In this document: positions 36,212 through 50,523 of the stretch, in pieces
Numbering within the stretch: the stretch's first letter is position 1
How the letters are laid out: every line of letters begins with the position of its first letter
NCBI GenBank assembly: GCA_036250195.1
Contig: JAVHZZ010000004.1
Span: 161,687,904-161,751,903 of the forward strand
From: Mixophyes australis
Lineage: Eukaryota; Chordata; Amphibia; Anura; Limnodynastidae
Reading direction: 5' to 3'
Length of the DNA stretch: 64,000 nt
Program-made: the position numbers and the translations under genes
The notes under the pieces: generated by a model
What the model was told of the DNA's origin: nothing
Databases searched by the model: none
Seen by the model: the letters and a program-made list of their open reading frames with translations, nothing else

Positions 36212-36641
36212 TTTGGTGTATGGATCCAAAAACAATTATATAACACATAAACTTTGACAGATCAATGTTTTTTATTTCCATAAACAACTTTGTTTTATTT
36301 AAGATGTATTTGTTCAAGCAGAGCTTTACATAAATGTTGTAATATCTTGAGATATATCATTGTAATCTCTTTCCTTTTACATTTTGGTTAGAGAGAATAA
36401 GAAGTAAATTGCTCACATTTGAGTTTTCCCGTAAGTATTATAAATATTGCAATCAATATTTTGCTGAAAAATTCTGACTATTTCTAATTACTTTCATAGT
36501 GATCCTATTGGTTCCATTTTTATAATGGACTCATCAACTATTTTTTTATTTACTCAAGCAGGCCGTGTCACTTGCTTATTGACAGTCTTTTTTCATCAGA
36601 ACCTGTAATGATAAAGGCAGATATGAGAATAATTCACATAT

Positions 36642-36647
36642 AATAAA
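36642..36647 (+). terminator. Candidate poly(A) signal of zinc-finger gene
   Basis: AATAAA about 430 nt after the stop, followed by T-rich sequence. I saw no perfect AATAAA between the stop and this site, but variant signals cannot be excluded. Confidence 0.45.
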
Positions 36648-38532
<1,885 letters not shown>

Positions 38533-38582
38533 TCACAATAATGGTTTCCTCTATGAGGTCTGATTTCAAAATCAAAGACTTA

Positions 38583-38757
38583 GGGCTAGATTTACTAAGC
38601 TGCGGGTTTGAAAAAGTGGGGATGTTGCCTATAGCAACCAATCAGATTCTAGCTGTCATTTTGTAGAAGGTACTAAATAAATGAAAGTTAGAATCTGCTT
38701 GGTTGCTATAGGCAACATCCCCACTTGTTCAAACCCGCAGCTTAGTAAATCTAGCCC
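38583..38757. mobile_element. Palindromic MITE, copy 1
   Basis: Long inverted repeats: the left arm GGGCTAGATTTACTAAGCTG through GATGTTGCCTATAGCAACCA is matched by its reverse complement at the right end. About 175 bp, no coding capacity. Flanking bases do not give a clear target duplication, so the superfamily is left open. Confidence 0.88.
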
Positions 38758-39095
38758 ATAGTCTTAATCTGTCCATTCAGTTTTTTTTATCTTTATGTTT
38801 TGGGGGGGTTCTTTTGTGGGAAAATATCCCAATTATGATTTTTCATTCATTGCGAGCCTGCAGAATGGATGGGTGTGTGATTCTATACCTTATTAAGGTA
38901 TTCATATACCCTCTTCTCTTACTAATATTTTCAAAGTTAATTTTTCGTCCCTATTTTTCCATCTTTCTACTTTGGCCAAGAACTGGATTAAATGCGAGGT
39001 CTCCTGGCTGGGTCGTATAGTGGCTTTTAAGATGATACTATTACCTAATGTACCTCTTCCTCACCGTCCCATACGTTGTCCCCAAACTAAATTGC
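38758..39095. other. Intergenic, no recognised feature
   Basis: A T-rich stretch and a poly-G run near 38803 only. Confidence 0.4.
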
Positions 39096-39497
39096 CATAC
39101 AAGGTGCAAACTAAATGTCAGAAAAATATATAGGAAAAGGACACATGTAACATATATAATGAAGTGAATCAAAATTGGGTCTGGTCAATACTTGGATGGG
39201 AGACCATCTGGATATATGATATAGAGATGTGGTTGATTTATCAATATAAGATGAAAGAGGATACAAGAGAAGAAAGAATGTAAAGTCCCTTTATTGAAGT
39301 TGATTGTCGTCTGTCTGTTGATTTAGGCATAACACCTAGGGTGGAGTCATAAGACACCCATCCTTTCAGGATATATGACATGGGATTGCTTAAAAGATTT
39401 TATGGAACTATTTTGATTCACTTTATTATATATGTTAAATGTGTCTATGGGGAATTTTCCTATATGTTTTTCTGACATTTAGTTTGCACCTTGTATG
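39096..39497. mobile_element. Inverted-repeat element enclosing a 5S rRNA-like segment
   Basis: Arms of about 80 bp (39096-39175 and 39410-39497) are inverted copies: CATACAAGGTGCAAACTAAA at the left and its complement at the right, continuing through a TGTCAGAAAAATATATAGGA block with a few differences. The 230-bp core begins directly with a 5S rRNA-like stretch at 39177-39212. No transposase. Confidence 0.75.
39177..39212 (+). repeat. 5S rRNA-derived fragment (box C region)
   Basis: CAATACTTGGATGGGAGACC within GGTCTGG...ATCTGG matches the 3' part of vertebrate 5S rRNA, the region of the internal promoter box C. Only about 35 nt are recognisable, so this is not a 5S gene. It may derive from a 5S-type SINE. 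Confidence 0.75.
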
Positions 39498-40888
39498 ACA
39501 AATTACTGAGCGCCTTTGTACAAACCATATTTTAATTGCAATTAGAGCAACAATAGCCCAAAGATCCAGTATAGTTTTGACATGGAGACTATAGGTATGC
39601 TGTATTCCATGTACGCTTCAGCGCCTATTATGAAATGGTTTAAATGCCACCAGTACATCATAGACTGAGCATGCTCGGCTTAGGGAGACTCTGCATCTTT
39701 CCCTGACTCTCTGCACTCTGTTTCACTTGAATCCCCTTGACACTGAGTGCCTGGCATTCTTTCTATGTTACCTAAGCATGACTATTATAGCCTGATGATA
39801 TGTCATGATTTTTCTCTACAATAGCTGTACCCTGACTTTGTAATGTGCATCAGTATCCTTTTGTTATTGTGATTGTAATGTTCCTGTTTTGCATTCACCT
39901 TTATTTCTGTTCCCTGTTATATGCCCTTATAAAATTTAAAAAAAAAATATTGATGCTAAATCTTGGGGTTGGATGAGATTTAGAAATTAGGATACTGTTA
40001 GGGCTTAGTAAAGGTTAGAATTAAAACTATTGAGTCCTGAGATTTTCTTTTTACATTTGTTTCATTTGATAATTTACATGAAAAGATGTCTTATTTTTTT
40101 GACAGCAATGTCTGAGGTAGAAGCTCTCTTTAGGGTATGTTCTGTATCGGATAATTTGCTAGAAAGATTAATGGTGGACTTTGCATTCTGATTGGTTGAG
40201 AGCAAATGCACCTTTTATAAGAACAGACCTGCGTGTTATTTAAGACACAAATATGAATCATTAGAAATGGTTAAAATACAAAACACTTTTTGGATTAAGT
40301 ATATAAAAGATGAAATCATTCATTGCATGTTTCACAAACATTGGACATCTTTACTTCATAGTCAATGGTGAGATTGTGGGCTTTTATATTGCATATCTCC
40401 TGAGATGCGTGGTTTAAAATTGCTTGAACAGTTTATTAATATTTTTTTGCTGTTACTGCTATGTGTACTCAACAATTAGCTCTATTTAATATGAGGGCTC
40501 TGCTATGTTCAACAGTCAACTGAATGTAGCTTAATTGTAGCCTGCTATTGACACCATACGCATGCCGCCATAAAGTCAATGTTTTATAATAAGTTGTTAA
40601 TTTCAAATAAGTATCTTGTACAGTAATATTAACATTTAATTTTAGACAGCCAAAACTTTTATAAACTACTGTTTCAAACTTTGTTCTGTACTTCTCTATA
40701 AAAACAGTATATCATTCAGATATCTTAACTATGACATTAGTTCACTAGAAAATGAAGTTCAATACTTTTCGGCATTCCAAGAGACACGGCTGCATTTTTA
40801 AAAGTGCTGATATTAGAAAGAGAAAAAAAATCCTTGTAAAGTGAATTCCTATTATTTGTTGATGTAATAGGATCATAATCTGAAATAT
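39498..40888. other. Intergenic, no recognised feature
   Basis: AT-rich unassigned DNA; no exon or transposon ends seen. Confidence 0.4.
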
Positions 40889-41103
40889 GGGCAGCACAGT
40901 GGCCTAGTGGTTAGCACTACTGCCTCACAGCACTGGGGTCATGAGTTCGATTCCCAACCAGGACCTTATCTGTGTAGAGTTCGTATGTTCTCCCTGTGTT
41001 TGCGTGGGTTTCCTCCAGGTGCTCCGGTTTCCTCCCACACTCCAAAAACATACTGGTAGGTTAATTGGCTGCTATCAAAATTGACCCTAGTCTCTCCCTC
41101 TCC

Positions 41104-41142
<39 letters not shown>

Positions 41143-41255
41143 TATATTAGGAAACTTAGACTGTAAGCTCCAATGGAGCAGGGACTGATGTGAATGAGTT
41201 CTCTGTACAGCGCTGCGGAATTAGTGGCGCTATATAAATAAATGGTGATGATGAA
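40889..41255 (+). repeat. tRNA-derived SINE, well preserved
   Basis: The head GGCAGCACAGTGGCCTAGTG carries an A-box-like TGGCCTAGTGG (40900-40910) and a B-box GAGTTCGATTC (40943-40953), the RNA polymerase III promoter of a tRNA-derived SINE. The body holds TTTCCTCCCACACTCCAAAA, a (GT)n run at about 41107-41140 and TAAGCTCCAATGGAGCAGGG. The tail is GGCGCTATATAAATAAATGG followed by short TGATGA repeats. Least diverged of the copies in the window. Confidence 0.88.
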
Positions 41256-43229
41256 ATATAATTTAAACTAAATATTTATTTTCTTAAACATATTTAAATG
41301 TAATGTAAATTAATTGATTTGAATTTTTTTCTCTTGGTAAGACTGTTTTTTAATCAGTTGATTATTTTGCAAAATACATGTAAAAAAAACTTGCTGTGTT
41401 CGATTGGAATGCAACACAAGTAATCTATTCTGAAAATACTGCAGGCACCAGGATAATCAAGGCTTAATTTACATCAGAATGGCACTCCGACACTTTTTTT
41501 ATGAGATAGGGAGATGTAATTGGAGAGTACTTCTCATCTCTCCAGATGATATCGTACACTGTGAGTACAGCCCAGAAAGGCTGATTGCATCAGTAAGGCA
41601 AGTTGGGAATCTTAGTGGGATGTTTTGAGCTCCACTTATTTTTTTATTGCTAAATACAAAAAGTGTCAGAGGAGGGGAAAAAGTTTTCAGAATGTGAGGG
41701 AGAGTGGCAAAATTAATTGCATTGATAGAGAGAGAGGGTGATGGAATGGAGGGAAGTGAATTACATGGGTGGGTAGCGAAACCAGGACATTGTTAGCCCA
41801 CACAGCTTGGACGTTTTTCCAACTGTGGGGTGTGGAAATGGGCTAAAGCTTGTTAAGTGCAGTCATAATTACACCAGACTGGTCTCATCACCTTCTGAGT
41901 CTAGCCACTTTTTGCTATTTCGCCTAGTGTAATGTAATGTGTAAAGGATTTCCACTTTTTTTCTTTTTTTTTGGGGGGGGGGGGGGGGGTTATTGGTATA
42001 AAAGGGGCAAAGCATTGTCAGTGGAGATGGTCCACTTTAGGTAAAATAATTATTCCATAAGCATAGCTGCCAAGAGTCCAGAATTTCACAGGAAGTTCAT
42101 GCTTCGCGGGGCCCAAAAGGTATACAAATCAGGGAGTAGCAAGGCGTTGTTTCTGTGCCGGAATGTTGGGAACTATACACAAGTGACTTTGTGGTGGATG
42201 GAGATTACAGGTGTCTGGAATCCCCTGTATAAAAAATGACATCATTTAAAAGACTCCCTTGAAATGAGTGAATTTTGGACTATTTAAAGATAACCATGTA
42301 TTGAAGATTTACTGTGTATTTGGCATTTATGTGAGTTTGGTTATGTAATAATTATGTAAAGTGATAAATACTTAGAACATTTATTTGCTGTTTGAGAAGC
42401 TGAAGGTAAAATGCTATGCTTGCCTCTGGACACATGTGACACATGCAGTGTCTAGTATGAGTAAACAAGTAATAATGAAATAAAACCACCTCCCAAACGA
42501 AAAGATTTATGTAGAAAATAAAAACAAATGCTGGAACACTAAAGCACAGTAAAGAAGTGTGCATAGTGACTAGATTCACTATTCATGCCATATAATTGTA
42601 CTGTCTTTCTGTCTGACATGTCATCTGTGCTGAAGAAAACAAAAACTTCCTTAATACTTGATGGGCGTTATATAGTCCTTATAAAAGCCACCTTTGACAT
42701 ATCAGTTTTTTTTAAAAACAGAATTGTATGAGTGTGGAATATTTTCTTTTGGTACAATTTAGCTTTAAAGCCCCAGGAAATTACATTTACAGCATAATAC
42801 ACTTGGAATGCATTTTTAAGTAAAAATGTTCGGTATCTTTTTTTGCAAACAATACTGTAAGTTAGGAAAGTAAACTATACAAAATGTCTGTGACATTTAA
42901 AGAAAGTAAACATGGTATCTAGATGGCAATCCTTGCAAAGAAACAAAATCAAAAAACATAACAACTAAGGTAGTGAAGAAATGGAATCTAACCTTTTATA
43001 TATTTTTATAGTTGTTGTGAATCCAAGGCAGAAATATGTGAGTAACAGAAGTAGTTTTGGTCACGTAGAAAAGCAGGTGGTTGTGTTCACTCTCCTTACT
43101 TCTTATCTAGAACAGAAGAGAGAAGCTGCACTGCTCTACTAGTAACACGATTCAGGCCCAGGTCATTATTAAGAGTCAAAATTATTATAGCATGAATTTT
43201 GCAGTTATTAAGAATTTCTAACAACATCT
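41256..43229. other. Intergenic, mostly unassigned
   Basis: Contains a poly-G tract near 41973-41990. No exon or transposon ends recognised. Confidence 0.4.
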
Positions 43230-43407
43230 GGGGGTAAATGTATCAAGATGACAGTTTTCCAGCGGGTTTGAAAAACCAATCAGATTCTAGCTATCATTTA
43301 TTTAGTACATTCCACAAAATAATAGCTAGAATCTGATTGGTTGCTATAGGCAACATCGCCACTTTTCAAACCCGCCGGAAAACTCTCAGCTTAATACATT
43401 TACCCCC
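43230..43407. mobile_element. Palindromic MITE, copy 2 (arm deletion)
   Basis: Same family as 38583-38757: GCGGGTTTGAAAA, CCAATCAGATTCTAGCT and the inverted GGTTGCTATAGGCAACATC are shared. The left arm lacks about 25 bp (the GTGGGGATGTTGCC block) that the right arm retains. Ends GGGGGTAAATG and CATTTACCCCC style. Confidence 0.85.
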
Positions 43408-45876
43408 TGATTTTGATTTGCCCAGGTAATGTTTACAGATACGACTAAAAGTGCTATCCATCATGAATAAACTAGTAAATTAACTTTATATTAATTTTAT
43501 ACCTTTAAAAATAAAAATGTTAGGCAGGTTTACATATACAGACATTACATCCCTACCCAACACCCATCAGCTGACCATGGCTGTCAGTGGATAATTGCGA
43601 CAGGTACAGGAAATGTTTCATAGGCCCATGATCTACAATTCATAAAGAGCATTAGAAATAATAATTGTGTCACCATATGACTTCATATGAGAATTCCTCC
43701 TGATAAGCAGGAGGAATGGTGGCCTTACTATTAGACCAGTGCTGACATGTACTAAATAGTAACTGCTATTGTAGTTACGGATATATCCAGTTTGCATCAG
43801 ATCTATTAGTAATCAAAACTATTCTCTAATGACTCCTCAAAGTTTATTCTCATTGCAAAACAGAGAGAAAAGTTCAGGGTTTTTTAAACAGCCTCTATAA
43901 CCTTTAAGAATGTGAATAAAAGTACACATATTTGTATCCAAATACATTTCAGAATTAAGTAAAACATTATTTCCATCTGTTTTTTCCCCTAGCTAATGGT
44001 TGTAAAATAAAAACCTGTCACAATATTTTACCAAAATATTTTTTTTTATGTCCTGAAAAAGTAATCTAATACTACCTCCAGTCTTTGTGACGTGGGAAGG
44101 ACCTTATTGTCAAGTAATGCATATAAGCAGAATCACACTTTAAAGCATGGTAGATAATCTATTTAACCCACTAATATGCTAATTGGGTCTTTTCATTTCT
44201 AAGTTAATTGTCTCGCTTGATGAATCAGACAGGAACCATACATAATTATATGTAGTTTGCTTGTAACATGATCCCCTTAATGTACAACACTATATAGAGT
44301 GTAGCAGTTTTTAAATATAGTAGGATACTAATAATAACTGCTCAGATGCACTCAATAACTAACTTAAAACAGTCCAAAATTTTGTATAGTGTCTGGATGT
44401 AACACTTTTTATGTAACAAAGAGCATAGGCATTGCAAAGAATGTTTAAGGATTCTACAGAACACCTGCATTTCCTCTTTTCCTTATACATACACTTGAGA
44501 ACAGGCTCTGCTTCTGCAGTATTTAGAAACGGACACTAGGTGGCGAGCAGCTTCTTGTCCTCACACGTATGAGCCACTCCCGTGTAATGGCTGTCTCCGC
44601 CTTGTTACTTGTTACTACACACCTCACCCTGTTACACCTGTTGCATTCACATCCAGGGTTTCTCATTAACTGCATACTGGATTTGCCAGTTAGTCTGCTC
44701 GCATTGGTGAGTCTTTACAGTTTATTATTTTTCTGGGTATGGATGAGTTTGTGTGCGTGGTTTACATTGTACATTACAATTCTAAAATTCCAACATGTAA
44801 GTTGTTAGCTGTTAGTCCGAAGAGGTTGCTGGTTAAGCCTCACTTCAGTTAAAGCATAAGGTAATGACCAAACAAGTATGTTGAAGAGTGCAAGAGCTTA
44901 GCCTGGTCTGGGATACGTATCCATTCATGTTTTCAAACTGTTTATGTTGAGCAGCAGATGTCCTATACCATATAGGCTGTGTGATCAGTGAACAGTACCT
45001 GTTGTATTAAAGGATTAAAAACACTGCAGTGACTGTGGCTTCTCACACAGCAGACAGACAGCAGATATTGGACTGGGTGTATCTAATAATACAGTAAGTC
45101 TTCCAAGATGCGACTTTGCTCCACTCTTATTTGTAACAGTCCTTTTCCGCCTAGATATTTATAGTGTGATTTATATAGTCATTCAACATGTAAAAGGCAA
45201 ACTACTTTAACATTTCTTTAAATCCCCTTTAGATATATTATTAATTATTTAACACACAAAACGCTTCTGAATTATATAAACTATGGAACATTCTTTAAAA
45301 AATAAAATAAAAACATTCACAGAGAGAGAACAGGCAAAAATTGTATGCGTAAAAATGACCTCCAGTTAAATAAAACCATACTGGCGGAACTTTGTGCTTA
45401 CCCTAATGCTGGTTATAGGACATGTGCTAGATTTTGGTTGCAAACAAGCTACTTACCCAATATCTGTTCAAGCTATGCATGCTTCCTTTTTGCAAAGAGT
45501 GTCATGGGACTAATTAACTTTTTTTTTTTTTTTTTTTAGTAGGGTCAGATATTTTATGTTCTCAGTTGAATAGTGCATTGTTACTTTTTTACTATATAAT
45601 ATAGTTTTTACTCACTGTTATTTACAAGTAAATATTAAAGCAACTTTTGTAGACATTAAAACATGAATAATTTTGTTTATAAAGCAGTACACAAAATATA
45701 ACAAAAAGAGGATCAACATATTGAGCTCTCGCCAATATGTTTACAGGATTTCCCACTCTTTCCACAACTTTGGGATAAATATATTTACTTTAGTGACATT
45801 TGTTAGTATTGGATTATTTTGTTGTTATTCGTACCAAATGTGGCATGAATGATGGAAGTGTCTACTTCATTGGCAT
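43408..45876. other. Intergenic; possible upstream exon/insulator region
   Basis: Unassigned except for the CTCF-like motif at 44533-44549 and a splice-donor-like CATTG|GTGAGTC at 44706/44707. A T15 run lies near 45523. The 79-codon frame at 44569-44808 runs across that donor-like site and resembles no known protein. Confidence 0.35.
44533..44549. promoter_or_regulatory. CTCF-like motif
   Basis: ACACTAGGTGGCGAGCA fits the core of the vertebrate CTCF consensus (CCAxYAGRKGGCRS) at nearly every fixed position. This is one motif match without other support. Confidence 0.35.
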
Positions 45877-46125
45877 GCGGGGCAGTGGTTAGCATTGCTG
45901 TCTCTCAGTTTTAGGGCCATGGGTTCCCAGTCACCGTACTATCGGCGTTTGAATGTTCTCACCATTTTGGCGTTGGTAGCCTGCAGGTGCTCTGTTTCCT
46001 CCCACAGTCAAAAACATACTGGTAGGTTAATGTTAGTTGGTGTGGTAGTGACTTTAGACTGTAAGCTCAACTGGGGCCAGGACTAATGTGAATGATTACA
46101 TGTTCTTTGTAAAGTGCTACCTAAT
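45877..46125 (+). repeat. tRNA-type SINE, degenerate
   Basis: Retains GGGGCAGTGGTTAGCATTGC, a B-box remnant, CTGTTTCCTCCCACA, AAAACATACTGGTAGGTTAA and GACTGTAAGCTCAACTGGGG in the same order as the copy at 40889, with many changes. Confidence 0.8.
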
Positions 46126-49100
46126 GTATTTTTGCTATTTAGAGAAATGATTATATTAATATCATCACTGGCCTTACCATGTGTATGACTGTGCTTGATC
46201 ATGTAGCCAATGTGTTAAAAGTTTGTTCCAAAACAAATCGTTCCACTTCTAAATTTTTGCTGTGCGGGAAGGTTTATGTTCTGTAAATGCTTTGGGTGAT
46301 GGGTTAAGTTCCCACAGTAATGTTAATTGTACACATAAGACCCGAACGATTCCATCTGATTGGCAACATTTTGCTTTGCACAATGTGGTTCTGTGTTGAT
46401 TGGATCAAACAACCAAAATGCCTGAGGCCTCATACATTTCAAATTTTATTTTGATTTGGCATAATGAACATTGGGAGGCAACAGATTTCACCATGTGTCA
46501 CTGGTCGCTTTGTTTTTCCTGCCTAACTTGTATTCACGGTGTGACACAAATGTAGTGACTATAAAACACAGAATTTTCTACTGAGTAATATTTTGTCATC
46601 AGTGTATGTATATGTTTAGTTCTTTCAGGGGATCATGTAAACCCACTGGAAAATGCAGTTTTACTGTTTCTTGTTGTTTGTAGTAACACTGTAGAATGTG
46701 CCAACTATGAGGAGATAAGGGAGTTATAATCATTGTGCAAATGGCATTTCAGATCTGTGGAAGATAGCTGCGTTTGGTATTTCTGAGGTCTTGTATTCAG
46801 CTTATACATTACTTCCCGCTTCACACAGCAGAAAAGGTGTTGAGTTTATTCAAGTCATGTGTTTTGGGTGACAAATGTGTGCCTTGTGCCCTCATTTAGC
46901 CTGATATGAAGCAACACACTGTTATTATTGTTAGACCACAGGTCTTTGGATTATACATGTGTGCTTCATTTAAATGCAGAGTTATAGGATAAATAAGTCA
47001 ATGTTACACAATTCTTAAACATCAGAAATAAAGATTTGAATAAAGATTTTTAATCCTGGTCACGTAATAAATAATTACCCAGTACCAGTGTGAATATTTG
47101 TAACTTGAATGTAAGAATTCTGAAATGTTTCTGTTTATGCAGTGTGTGTATTATCAGCCAGTTGTGACATACTGCAGCAGGAGCTGGAATCTCAACCCAG
47201 CATCTTAAGAGGCATTACATGCATTTTTTTGTATACAGGTTATTCAAGTAAAGCTCTATAGTTATATTTTTATAAGTTGTAAGATTACATAGTGTCTTGA
47301 TAAGAAACAAAAGTACAAACAAAACCCTTTATTTACATGCCTTAAGAAGTTTTTAGTAGATGCCGGGACGCTTGTTACCCTTGGAGCATTGTCTGAAAGT
47401 CTCCCTATAGCGACTAATTGTTCTAATGATCCTGCTTCTACAGCTCTTCACGCTGATGACCAGGAAACCTCTGCAGCCATGTGTCCAACACAAACTGATA
47501 CCAATCTGTCTGAAAATTAAATTACTGTATCAGAATCCAGTATTTGGGACGGAGCTGCCACGTTACATTGTGTCAGCATAAGGTTGATATCTGTCAAGTT
47601 AGACCTTTCAAAAATTCTAATTGTGTTGATCCAGTGGCAGACAAACAGAACCCAGTGTGACAGTTGCCAATTTCGTCTCACAAGGAGAAAATTCCTTTTG
47701 GGGCCAAAAATGTCAGAGAAATGAAGTTCCTAAAGGGAAGACCACAGACGACACACCGCTATATTGACAAATTTGTCTTTGAGCTCTGGAAGCTGGCAAT
47801 ACTCAATAGTGTAAGGGTCTGCCACATTCTATCTTCCTAACTTTCTTACTTGCTCACTGTGCCTCCACAGCTGCTTGGTGATGCTTTCACATGATGCCAG
47901 CCTCAGTGACCATTTAGGAGCTGGCATTGCATGCTTTTACATGGTGTGGCACGGAGCTCTGCTGGAGCACAGAGGCATGAGAACAGTACAAGGGTAATAC
48001 AGCTGATGTGCATGACATTTCTGCCCATCAGTACCTTTTGTAATATATAACTGTTCATTATTACAGCTGTACATGATCACAACTGAGCATTACTGTAACC
48101 GGTTATCTTACTGCAAATTGCTACTACTGTACAGCAAGGCATATTGGTCATTGCTGTACAGTAGTAGCTACCAACCATCCACTTAACCTCTCACCCCTTC
48201 TGTTTCTCCCCTGGCTCCTTTTCTCTCCCCTTTGCTTCACTGGCTCCCTCTTGTGCCTGATTTTGTTCACCCTCCCTTAGGAGGAGAGAGGGGCCCTGCT
48301 TATACGAGCTTACATCCTGTCTCCCCTCCTGTCTCCACACCTGTTCTTCCGCTCTGTCTTTACAGTATTTGCCTTCCTGGAGTTTCTGAAGTTCTGGTAC
48401 TTTGTGTTTATTGTTTTACCCTGTATAGTGTACTGTTTGTGCCGTGTACGGCGCTGTGGAAACCTTGTGGCGCCTAACAAATAAACGACAATAATAATAA
48501 TTGCTACAATTGGGCTTATTAATTGGCTTTAATAAAGTTGTGCATTTTAACTAGCTAAAATACTGGGCTTTATACGGCTGTTCATTAAACTATAGTAGTC
48601 CTACAGAATGAGTTCTGTATACCACTCGCCTGAAAGTATTGTGGTGGGGGAGTGTGATATTCTCTTTACCCCAGACAGCAGAAAGGCTGGAAGTGCCAAA
48701 GTGTAGTAAGCTCACCACAGGTGAGTTGGATTCATTCCAGCTTTTCTATTTGTAATAAAGCTTGAAAATGTAGAGTGACGCACTTCTAATCTGGTAGTAA
48801 AACATTTATAGCAAAATAAACTTCTATTTGTGTCCATAAAATTCACACAGAAATAATAAACATATAGTCTCCACTAGGATTTTTATGTTGGGTATGGTTT
48901 ATAAAGACATTGGGCCAAATTCATTAAACTTTTGTTTTTTTTATGTGATGTGTTAAACAAAAGGCTCTGGTTGTTGATAACCGATAACTATTTAAAGCTT
49001 ATTCCTTTCTTTGCAACCTACTATTCAAAGCTGCATTTCCAACTAATCTTAAATTTGAGTAGCCTGCTCCTTCCACTGGAGTCCTGCGGACTTCTCTATG

Positions 49101-49867
49101 CACAGTTACTTCCAGTCTGCTTGATGGGGGTGGGAGCCAGCTGACCATTCAGAAGCCGCAATCCAAGAGGTACCTGCTTCTACCCCTTACCCGTCCTCTG
49201 CCATGGTGAAATTAAATGTTCTGCCAGTTGGGTGGTATAAAGCAGCTTCAAGTATAATATTCACTAAGTATCCAAATGATTGGAGTGGACACTGAAGCAT
49301 GGTCACTTTGTAAGTGTCCACTAAAATGTTACGATCCAGCAGGTGAAATATATGTGTAACATTTGTGAATTTCACACACAACAAATTTATTTAAAATTTA
49401 TTTTTTCCTATTCTTTTTTTATATGGATAATGGATTTACCCCTCCCCCAAAGTGTTTAGCTTCCACTTTTTGTATAATTATGCCCATCATGTATTTTGTG
49501 ACTTTGTACAATAAGCTGCTATGTAGGATACATTTTAGCCTACTATTCAAATATTTTTAGTTGCAGTGGAAATGTGTTGTTAAAAGCAGATTGATGTTTA
49601 TGTACATTAACGTATATGTCACATCTGCTGACTTGAACAGGACATGATAGAAGTGTGATCAAAATGTTTGTGAACAGTCCTCTGGGAACCTTTTCTAAGA
49701 AGGATCTTCAACACTATATAGAGCTACATCATCTTGTAGTGTTTGAACAACTAGTCTCCAGGACTTTAACTTGGTGAAGACAAGTATGTTTGTTTATCTC
49801 ATACATGCTATAGGAATCTGAAGTCCTACTTGAAATTCCAGTATGACCAGTTGGATAATACAGTTCA
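46126..49867. other. Intergenic, mostly unassigned
   Basis: A 76-codon open stretch without ATG (47293-47520), a perfect small hairpin (48120-48168) and a SINE-like tail (GCGCTGTGGAAACCTTGTGG then AATAAACGACAATAATAAT) at about 48448-48505 are the only structured pieces seen. Confidence 0.4.
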
Positions 49868-50523
49868 GGTCTGTGATTATATTAGATAGATATATGTGTT
49901 CTTTCTGCGCTCCTAAATGATTGGGGGAGGGAGTAGGGAATGCAGCACAAATAACCCTTGGAAACACCTACTAAACTTCCACAAATAGGTAAATATAAAC
50001 ACACGAAATCGGGAAAAGGCGCAAAAGGGGAGGGGTTTGAATCAGCAGATATCTGAGTGACAAAAATGCTTGCTAAACATACATAAATAACGGCGCATCA
50101 GACATGATAAAAAATGTTCATAGTCACAGTGGCAGGTGATCACAATTTCATTGTCCAATATCTCAAGATCAGCCGAATGGAAGTCCAAACGAACACCAAA
50201 TGCGTTCTATTGCAAGTTCACAGGATCTGCCACAATCCACATGCACTCCAAAAACAAGAAGAGACATAGATCCTCCAATCGTGTAGTACTCCAATGTAAA
50301 CATTTATTGAACAATTATTAAAATTCACTTACATTTAGTAAGGGAAACAGTGCGCATCAAGGTATCTTTAGTACGCAGCAGGAATCCTGCTGGTAGTCTA
50401 TATCGCGGTCGGACCTCTGTGTAACTTCCGGGTTTAGTTACCCTGGTAACCAGTCTCAAACTCCCATTGGAATCCCACGCGTTTCGTCATTAAGACTTCA
50501 TCAGGGGTCTGTGATTATATTAG
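49868..50523 (-). mobile_element. Retroelement insertion with 18-bp target duplication
   Basis: The 18-mer GGTCTGTGATTATATTAG occurs at 49868-49885 and exactly again at 50506-50523, bracketing 620 bp. One end reads on the minus strand CCTGATGAAGTC, a short loop, GACGAAACGCGT, the CTGATGA...GAAA pattern of hammerhead ribozymes found in Penelope-like elements. No reverse transcriptase is included, so this is a truncated or non-autonomous copy. Family assignment is tentative. Confidence 0.7.

Noticed and set aside
39177..39212. Functional 5S rRNA gene
   Set aside because: Only about 35 of roughly 120 nt are recognisable and the 5' half with boxes A and IE is missing.
40889..40960. Stand-alone tRNA gene at the head of the SINE
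   Set aside because: The A and B boxes are followed by a SINE body and tail, and related copies occur at least four more times in the window.
44569..44808. 79-codon hydrophobic frame as a small membrane protein
   Set aside because: It crosses a strong donor-like site, has no homology I recognise, and its leucine content reflects T-rich sequence.
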